Shown here: piece by piece, positions 56,979-64,000 of the stretch
Numbering within the stretch: the stretch's first letter is position 1
Layout: every line of letters begins with the position of its first letter
Source of the DNA: Microstegium vimineum
Taxonomy: Eukaryota; Streptophyta; Magnoliopsida; Poales; Poaceae
Reading direction: 5' to 3'
DNA length: 64,000 nucleotides
Assembly (NCBI GenBank): GCA_022036555.1
Contig: CM039137.1
Span: forward strand, 5,830,319-5,894,318
Position numbers and translations under genes: made by a program
The notes under the pieces: model-generated
Seen by the model: the letters and a program-made list of their open reading frames with translations, nothing else
Told to the model about the DNA's origin: nothing
Database searches by the model: none

Positions 56979-58369
56979 GGCGCACATACTCTGATCTTTC
57001 TTTGTTCTTTTAGTGAGGTGATTATGTACAAGGAGTAAGTAGCTTATTAATTTACATTATTTTAGGGTTATAATTATAATAGGATTCTTTCTACATGGCA
57101 ATATTCAATTATTAAAAAATACACAGTGAATAGAAAAGGCAAGGAGAAGGAATATGAGTTCTGATCCTGTGTGGTATGAAAACATGTGCTAGCTTAGGAT
57201 CCATATGGATATGGGGTGGTAGGGGATAAGGATTTTCAGTTTTTATTAGACCTCTTTAATCAAAATTCATATTCAAGGTGCCCTTGGATTTCCATGGAAA
57301 TATCCTGTGTCACCACCGACCGATATCCTGTTTGTTTGCTCAGGAGTCAAGATCTGTTCCTTCTTAAATACATTGCTTAAAATTTTTAGTGAGTTTTCTG
57401 TATCTATGGATTCTTTAGCCTTATTGGATATGTTTCACAACAAGCGATATGTTTTTTTCTTGTTTCTATTGAAATCACAGCATGTCCAATTATATATGTT
57501 GTCCGTTGAAGGTGTCATATTGTGATTATGGTCTAATTACACTTATGCTTAATCACAAGTGGACTCCATATGGAAACAACAAATGTTAGTTTGCTTAATC
57601 ACAGGGTGCACCAGGACTCAAAATTGAGACTCTTGTGCTTATTCAAAAGGTTAAAAAATACGACTAAGGAAAAAAGAAAATGAATTTTGTTGTTTCTTTA
57701 CTAGATGTAAGTGCATTGGCACATTTGAAGTATCACATATAACGATACGGAACTCCTGCATGTTCGAGAAAACATAGTTAATTCCTCATTCTGATCATAG
57801 TATTGACTTTTCCCAGGAGTGTGCTCATTGTGCTGGAAGCAAGTGCTGGACATGAAGCTCTACAAGCAAAGCAATGTGTGGTCATACTTGTACTAAAATG
57901 CTAATAACTTGTATGAAATCTTGTACTCGCAGCACAATCTTGTTGTAGGCAAATAGTTTTGTGTTAATAGACAAAAGTATGGACACAGAAATTCTAGGAA
58001 AATTTCAATTCCTAAAGAAGTGCAATCTTATCATTGGCATATTGTAGACATGAAGTGGTACAATAGGTCATATTAAACTAGGTTCTTACAAAATGAACTT
58101 AATTGTTTGAGTTTCGCATCAAAACTTGGAGTTATATTTTAGTTATTTATCGTTCATGAAGATTTGTGGAATATTGATTGTCCAAATTTCACAATTGCAA
58201 TATTATCGTAGACACATACAATATGTTACAGTGGTATTATGTTTTCCCGTTGCAACGCACGTGCATTTACCTAGTCAACAAATATATGTGATCTCTCATG
58301 GTCGTGGACCTTGGGCTTCAGCTAGCATCTAGTGCTACCGTACTACTAGTACTAAAGTTGGAGACTCCA
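56979..58369. other. Anonymous AT-rich DNA
   Basis: No gene or element end recognised between solo LTR H and the Harbinger-type element. Confidence 0.5.
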
Positions 58370-58640
58370 AGGGCGTGTTTGGTATGGTGGTCCTGGGGAG
58401 CCTAGCCCAGGGACCAGGCTTTGGCCAGCCAAAGCCAGGCACCGCCCGGCCACCCGGTCATGTTTGGTTCGTGGCCGCAACGAGCTCGGCCGAGGCGAGG
58501 CAGTGTTTGGTTGGTAGCCAGCAACTCGGCTAGCAACCCAACTACTAGCAACCGAACCAACCGCCCAAAGGGGGCTGTGTTTGGTTGCTAGCCTGGCTGG
58601 TCGGTTCCTAGCCAACAGCAAGATACAACAACCAACACAG
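58370..58640. repeat. Putative transposon terminus and subterminal repeats
   Basis: GGGCGTGTTTGG at ~58371 opens a GC-rich block with repeated TGTTTGGTT words (58460, 58503, 58578) and AGCC/GGCT inverted pairs. It could also be a separate small MITE. No target duplication could be confirmed. Confidence 0.4.
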
Positions 58641-58899
58641 CAGTATACAGTAACATGAAATATCACATTTTTTTAAGGAAGCTAAACATCATATTGCCAT
58701 CATATTGCCATGTAACATCAGTTATCATAACTGTTATTAACAAATAGTTGTAATCCAAAATGAGTACATCTAAAAAGGACCAAAGACAGTGAAACGAATG
58801 AAAACATTGAAAAGGATTGGCCTCAGCTCTTGTACAGGTGGTGGAGTTCGGGCAAGTAAATCACAGGTGCCTGCCTACCAATTGCAGAATCAAATTTGA

Positions 58900-60847
58900 A
58901 CAAATACCAAAGAATCAGATATAAGAACTCATGTCAGTCATGGAACTCCTGTGGACATCATTCAGTGTCATCATCTCAAGCAAAATCTTGGTGTTGCAGC
59001 TGATTGATGGTTCACAAGAGTTTGATGACAGTCATGAAAATATAGACAACATAAGCAGTTACAGGAGGCACCTATTTTATCAATAGTTTGCATCACAGGC
59101 CAACAGAGGCTTCAAAATGAAGTCTTACAGAGTGAACACATGGTCAGATAAACAAAGGCCAACACAGGGCACCTCAACTACTGCAAACCTAGAGCCTCAA
59201 GCAAAGACCAATTACAAGCACAAAGAGGGCAACAATGGTTATATCCTTCCAATAAACAGACCACAAAACCCCAGTTTCAGGAGCTTGGATTACATGCCCA
59301 ACATGCTTACCCTCAACAAAAGAAGTAGTAGTGGAGGCAACAAAATAGGCATTAAAATCAGTCAATGCATTTTCATAGTCAGAGTACTTCTTGTATCTAG
59401 CATTCTTGAAGCCAAGTACTTGGTCACTGCACTCATGCCATGTCATATAAATCACAGGTTTCTTGCCATTGAAAACAACATAGTAACTCCCTATATTTCT
59501 GAAAAAGAAAATGTATGGCCTCAGCAGGAAAAACAACATGTCAAGGCTGTTATAGAACCATATTGTGCACATCATGCACTGTCATCACACAACAACTGTT
59601 AGAAGCTGGTGTTGCAGAGGATGGGTGTGCACAAATAGGGCTTGATAACAGCCATGAAAGATAGCAACAGGCAGTTGTATAGTACATAATTTTGCATCAC
59701 TGGTCATACATGAAAAAGGCACCTCAATTTTTATTTATCTACATCATAGGTCAGAGGTAGAAAACATAGAATTGCAGCACTGTACACTTGTGCAGCCTAT
59801 TGTGGTCATGAAACACACCCATACAACAGCTCTACCATAGAAAATCTATGGTCAAAGTAGTGTATGAATGTGTCTCATGGCCATAGATAGGAAGCATAGT
59901 GTAAAAAATCACTCACACTGAATATCAGCAAGGAACTTGAAGATCTACAGATTGAACAGAAAGAAAACCTGTATATCTCAACTTCCTTTCAAATGCACAA
60001 CATGACATAGATAATATGTACAAGAAATGGCCTCAGCTCAACAGGTAAGTAGTTTATAATATGTACAAAATGAAGTTTATCATATCATTTGAACCTTTTT
60101 CTCATATCATTGGTGCCTAAACAGTTTATCAAAAGAACTGCAAAAAAACATAAAGACCAAATTACATATTAATTATGTATGGCCTCAGCTTAAGGATGTG
60201 TTGCTTATTTTCTTTCAAACCAAATCATAGGTGGCTGCACATGTTTTCAAAATAATTGAATATACACTGAATACATGAAGACCAAAGCACATACATGACA
60301 ACCATGTAATCTGCTGGACCATTCACTGCTGCCATCAAGTTGGGGGTCACCCAACAGTTGCTTAGCAGTGGATGATTCCAACCGATCAGATGATAGACAT
60401 GTCAACAGTTTAACACATCAATTTTACAAAAAAGAACTAAGGCAGCCACCTCATTAAACAATTATTGCATCATAGGCCTTTCAAAACCCAGTGGTCATGT
60501 GTATAAGCATCATGAAAGCAAATAACAAATAAAACTGAACAAAGGGGATAGAGGGTAGAATCATAGGATAGCAAATATCAAATAGCAGCTCATGTGTCTT
60601 ACCTAACAAAGGGTACAAATAATTCATTACATTGTTTTCTAGCCCAACAGGATAGGGCCCAAATGTTTGTGAAAACTATAGTTAGCCACCCTCCTAGCCA
60701 AACTACACCACCAAGGTCAGGTGTCAAAAGGTCAAGCAGACTACACAAAAGCCTCTGTTGTCAAAAAGAGAGAGTGGAAGAGGGAGGTGGAGAAAATATA
60801 CATCTCTACAGTCAACCCCCCTCATCACCTTGCCAAGATGGACAAAA
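58900..60847. other. Non-coding region around the viroplasmin-like exon
   Basis: Outside 59311-59498 no coding exon is firm. Two similar blocks occur (~58945-59060 and ~59565-59680), sharing CATCAT..(C/A)TGTCATCA, GGTGTTGCAG and TTTGAT(G/A)ACAG(T/C)CATGAAA. TGGCCTCAGC recurs at ~58810, 59517, 60028 and 60181. This is probably internal duplication in the element. Confidence 0.5.
59311..59498 (-). CDS. Exon with RNase H1 N-terminal/viroplasmin-like domain
   Basis: The minus-strand exon is bounded by an acceptor (CTTTTTCAG at plus ~59499) and a donor (GTAAGC at plus ~59310). It encodes about 60 residues: YYVVFNGKKPVIYMTWHEC, then DQVLGFKNARYKKYSDY. This is the pattern of the small RNA:DNA-hybrid-binding domain at the N-terminus of eukaryotic RNase H1 and in caulimovirus viroplasmin (Cauli_VI family): YYVVxNGxxPGIYxSW, QVxGFKxAxYKxF. 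Here the usual Gly before Ile-Tyr is Val. No RNase H catalytic domain is seen nearby. Flanking exons cannot be fixed. It lies 1.3 kb downstream of the Myb-like gene in the same orientation, so it may be a third element gene or captured sequence. Confidence 0.6.
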
Positions 60848-61897
60848 CTACATGAAGTAGTTCTTGGCAAGGTAAGCCCTCAACCAAATATCCCTATGGC
60901 TGTCCTCCATCTTGACAAAGCCTGTGGCAAGGGCCTTGTTCTCAAGTAGATAGGTGTAGGCACATATGAGGGACTCAGTGGTGAACCCTGGCATTTCCAG
61001 AACAGCAAGGTAGAGGTCAGGGTCGACATGGCTAGCCCCAGTCTCTCTAAGTGCACTGGCAACATCCCTAACAGCATCAGACATGTTGCTGATCATGAGG
61101 ATCTCATCCTTAGTAAATGTCCCCCTCTTCCTTTTATTTCCCACTATGTCAGCCTTGCTGCCTTCACCCCTCTCAGTGAGGCTCTTCTCAACTTGAGACT
61201 CTCCCTCAGCTTTGTCAGCTTGGCTGTCAGCCTGGTTGACCCCTAGGGGCTCACCAGAACCTACAGCATACCTACCAGTGGTCATGGAGTGCCCAAAGAT
61301 GACTTTCATCTCAGTATAGAACCTTATAGGACAGTTCAAGAACTCAGCATCTTTGGGGTGGTCCTACAGTGGCAGATAGACAAGTGAAGATGCAGATAGA
61401 CAAGGGTAGACAAGTGAAGATGCAAATAGACAAGGGATGGATGAAAACAAGCATGGTTCTACCTTGCAGTGACCTAGGTAGTGCTCCTGATCAAGAATGA
61501 TAGCATTTGTGTCACTGTCCCAAAGGGCACCACTAAGGTCCTTAAGCTTACTGACCCTAGACCACTTCTGCCTCCATTTCCTTAGGTGGTTATACACCTA
61601 AGTTGGGCTCACAATGTCTCCACTATAGTCTTTGAGGCACTTGGCCACAAAGTTGACATCTTTGTCCTTGAATACCTTATCAGGTATGGTACCATCAGTC
61701 AACAACTGAGACATCCTCCTCAGCACAAACCCAGAGGTGTTGTTGTTTCACCTCATTGGGCCTGCTGCCTGAGGTGCAGGAGCTTCAGCTGGTGCTGGAG
61801 ATGATGGAGGAGGAGGAGCACCTCCAACACCAGCCTCAGCATACAACTCCACCACATCAGCAGCAGCAACAAACCCAGCCTCAACTTGGTCAGCCAT
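60848..61897 (-). pseudogene. Myb/SANT-like DNA-binding protein of the Harbinger element
   Basis: Partner protein that in PIF/Harbinger elements binds DNA and helps bring transposase to the nucleus. Start at 61897 (MADQVEAGF). Exon 1 61897-61463, ~99-base intron with GT/AG, exon 2 61363-60848. Residues ~1-45 are Ala/Pro-rich. The Myb_DNA-bind_3-like domain follows (NNNTSGFVLRRMSQLL, VYNHLRKWRQKWSRV, GALWDSDTNAIIL, HPKDAEFLNCPI). Then an acidic/basic linker with KRKRG and a helical C-terminus (ISNMSDAVRDVASALRETG, IWLRAYLAKNYFM). Two in-frame stops in exon 1, before NNNTSG and before VYNHL, look like TGG-to-TGA and CAG-to-TAG changes. The intron holds two copies of a ~30-base repeat (61377-61434). 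Confidence 0.7.
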
Positions 61898-62079
61898 CCA
61901 ACTGGTTTAAGCACAATCACAGTTAAAAGGTAGAGCAATAGAAAAAGAAGCAAGAAAACCAACTAGAGTGGAAGAATGAGGCCTCAGTTTGTCCATAAAT
62001 TATTACAACATAAAGTGGACAAAGCATATGTTCCCATACCAGGGTCAACAAGCATAGTTCATCTCCAGAATTACAAGAA

Positions 62080-63435
62080 TTATGTTCTATGGGTCCCCCT
62101 ACTCTCCCACATGGCATTACAAATGGCATCCCTCCTAGTAGTCATGGCCAAAGTATCTTGGGAAGACAGATTCTCCACAAGCTCATGGGTTGGGAGGATT
62201 GGTGGAAGTCAATCCTCATCTGGTACATAGTGGTCAATACCAAAGCCCAAAATCCAGTTATGCAGGATACAACAGGCAATTACTAGCTTAACCTGAGTCT
62301 TGTATGGGTGAAATGGCTTATTGTCTAGAATACGAAATCTGTTCTTTAAAGCCCCAAAAGCCCTCTCAGTTGTCACCCTAAGGGAAAAGTGCCTCAGGTT
62401 GAAGAGTTTCCTTGCATTGGTGGGTTTGTTATTGTTGTTGTACTTAGAGAGGTGGTACCTGACCCCCCTCTAGGGGGTAGGAAGCCTGTGCGGCATGCAT
62501 AGCCAACATCTACCAGGTATAGTTTACCTACAGTTGGATAAGGGGAAGAGGAATGAGGACAGTGAACCTACAAGGCTTGTATGGACATAAGTGAAATATG
62601 GTTGTGGTCTGTGTTACCTTCTGGGACAGTGAACCCATCATCTCTATCAATGGCATCATGAAGTATGTGGGAATCATGTGCAGACCCCTCCCACCCAGCC
62701 AACACATAGGTGAACTTGAGGTCCCAATTAACAATAGCCATTATATTCTGTGTAGGCTCTTTTTTTCTACCCCTGAAACTCTGCTGCATTCTCCTAGGCA
62801 CCCTAGCCAAGCAATGGGTGCCATCAATAACACTAATACAGTCCTACAAACATGGTCACATGTGTTAAGACCTAACTGTGGACAACAACCAATATGAATG
62901 ACTCAGTTGTAAGGAGTCACATTTACCTTAAAATAAGGGTTCCACCTATGGCTGCCAAGTATCTTTGGGTGAGTGTCAACTGAGGGGGGCCTGATCAACT
63001 CATTTCTAAGCTCACCAACAACATACAAGACCTGATGAAAATGCCTATGTATTGTCTCAATAGACCTCCTAAAGGCTTGGTGTACCACTCTAAATCTTTG
63101 GTTATGACCAACAATTAGGAGGAACATTGCAACCTGCTCCTCAACAGAGGAGTCATGGTTGTCCTGTATAAGTCCTCTGTGCCTACATAGATCACACAAG
63201 GCAAAAAAGGGGCTCTACTCATCCTAATCATGGACAAACACTCTCTGCCACTGGATCTGTAAATGGCCATCAATGTACGCTGCCTATGCTGGTCAGCATC
63301 ACATCTCAAAGTATACAGCAGAGGGTCTAGCTCACAAGATGGTCTCCTAGTCCTACTGGCAACATATGAAACCATGACAACAACCAAAGAAGTTGCTTGC
63401 TTGGCCAGCTCATCCCTTTTTTGGACTGGATCCAT
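62080..63435 (-). pseudogene. PIF/Harbinger transposase (DDE_Tnp_4), three exons, two frameshifts
   Basis: Cuts and inserts the element. Exon 1 63435-62927 (MDPVQKRDELAKQ; N-terminal helix-turn-helix part VAMFLLIVGHNQRFRVVHQAF, then SIETIHRHFHQVL). Exon 2 62843-62618 with first catalytic Asp in VIDGTH, then RGRKKEPTQNIMAIVNWDLKFTYV and second Asp in GSAHDSHIL. Exon 3 62527-62080 (LVDVGYACRTGFLPP, catalytic Glu in TERAFGALKNRFRIL, CCILHNWI, ending RGTHRT). Intron borders are GT/AG and phases agree. One base is missing in a T-run of exon 1 (plus A-run ~63202-63207), and the frame changes again after GFLPP (~62475). Otherwise well preserved, so recently lost or affected by sequence errors. Confidence 0.8.
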
Positions 63436-63525
63436 CTACAGCAACCAAAAAATGGAGACAAAGAATGATTGAATCGACCCTGGTAGGCATCACATGACAA
63501 TGGCACAATGCAAAAATTAAAAAAT

Positions 63526-63870
63526 GTCACGGCTCCATACAAAATATGCCTCCCAGTGACAATATGGGCATCATCATTGACCAGAAAGTAAGCGTAAGAC
63601 CATCAAAGAAATCAGATAAGTCACGGTTGCATTACAAAGATGCCTCCCAGTGACTTCATGTACAAGATCTAACACTAGAAAGTACAACAGCATGTAACAA
63701 AGTGCTACGAGTAATCATAAAACCACAAGATCAGTCACGGCTGCATATAAAAAATGTCTCCCAGTGACTTCAAGAACAAGATCTAGCAGAAAAAACTACA
63801 ATAACATGTATCAATGGCCTAAAACGGAGCATGAAACAACTTGAACAGTCACGCTTGCATAAAACTGTTC
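63526..63870. repeat. Subterminal tandem repeats with GTCAC/GTGAC inverted cores
   Basis: GTCACGG(C/T)T-CAT starts at 63526, 63620, 63734 and 63848 (spacing 94, 114, 114). In the first three units CCTCCCAGTGAC or TCTCCCAGTGAC follows ~25 bases later, so each unit has a short inverted pair GTCAC...GTGAC. They lie upstream of the transposase start, where promoter or transposase-binding repeats are expected. Confidence 0.8.
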
Positions 63871-64000
63871 AGATCCCAGAAACAATAAGAAATATAAATA
63901 GTTCACATGAGTACCAAACCCTAGGCGACGGATCGATGACCACGATAAAACATGAAACGTGGGGGGAATCGTAGGGGTGTTTCACCTCGTGGTCGTCGCC
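63871..64000. other. Window end, unassigned
   Basis: GC content rises and ATGAAACGTGGGG-like sequence appears, perhaps a leader exon or the approach to the transposon end. Too short to call. Confidence 0.3.

Larger units (their letters stand above)
58370..64000 (-). mobile_element. PIF/Harbinger-type DNA transposon (left end in window, right end beyond)
   Basis: Three features point to this superfamily: a DDE_Tnp_4-type transposase (62080-63435), a Myb/SANT-like partner gene (60848-61897), and a GGGCGTGTTTGG-type terminus at ~58371. All genes read on the minus strand. The interior also carries a viroplasmin-like exon and tandem subterminal repeats near the right side. The other terminus was not found before 64000, so the element is at least 5.6 kb. 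Confidence 0.65.

Noticed and set aside
59117..59602. 161-residue plus-strand ORF
   Set aside because: It is the opposite strand of the viroplasmin-like exon and its introns. Splice signals and domain similarity are on the minus strand.

Overview
The window is nuclear DNA of a grass (Poaceae). Support: two single-copy-type plant genes with very high GC at third codon positions, a tRNA-derived SINE of a type common in grass genomes, GC-rich noncoding blocks, and a thick cover of nested LTR retrotransposons. I cannot name the species from sequence alone.

Only the left end carries host genes. 5147-6058 (+) is an Lhcb1-type light-harvesting chlorophyll a/b-binding protein gene with one 115-base intron and an apparent one-base loss in exon 2. 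6841-7773 (+) is an intact serine O-acetyltransferase gene (first committed step of cysteine synthesis). Both have a TATA box at the expected distance. Around them lie a small MITE (445-660), a SINE (2492-2776, -), a second MITE-like element (8898-9196) and anonymous intergenic DNA.

From about 9.4 kb to 50 kb the window is retrotransposon nested in retrotransposon. The order can be read from 5-bp target duplications and from sequences that resume across each insertion. Element I (9420-11504) is the 5' end of a Ty3/gypsy element. Element A (-) has a 3' LTR in three pieces (46151-45456, 32124-31700, 12097-11505). Element B (+, 12098-31699, TSD CTTAC), of the same family, sits inside that LTR in opposite orientation. 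It keeps a broken RT-RNase H-integrase and a third ORF, but its gag and protease are deleted. Solo LTR C (19406-30342, TSD TAGTG) sits in B's 3' LTR. Element D (20594-27719), a non-autonomous Tat-like gypsy element with a multi-exon antisense gene, sits in C. Element E (-, 32125-45455, TSD ACTCC/ACTCA) sits in A's LTR. It has gag and protease, an integrase tail and an antisense plant-mobile-domain gene, but no RT. E is itself cut by two solo LTRs, F (35213-37115) and G (40938-42779).

Right of A's internal region (to about 50.2 kb) come a GC-rich array of about 104-bp units (50.3-50.7 kb), anonymous DNA, and solo LTR H (53283-56973, TSD GCTAA). From about 58.37 kb to the window end lies what looks like most of a PIF/Harbinger-type DNA transposon on the minus strand. 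It carries a DDE transposase pseudogene, a Myb/SANT-like accessory gene, an exon with an RNase H1 N-terminal/viroplasmin-like domain, and tandem subterminal repeats built around a GTCAC...GTGAC inverted pair.

The most interesting points are: (1) the recombination scar that joined D's 3' LTR to a second copy of C; (2) two unrelated gypsy elements (D, E) that each carry a spliced antisense host-like gene with the same layout; (3) a 12-bp perfect palindrome, GGTCGGCCGACC, spread through elements A and B; (4) the viroplasmin-like exon in the Harbinger element; (5) the Lhcb1 gene whose unspliced message reads through while the spliced one is out of frame.
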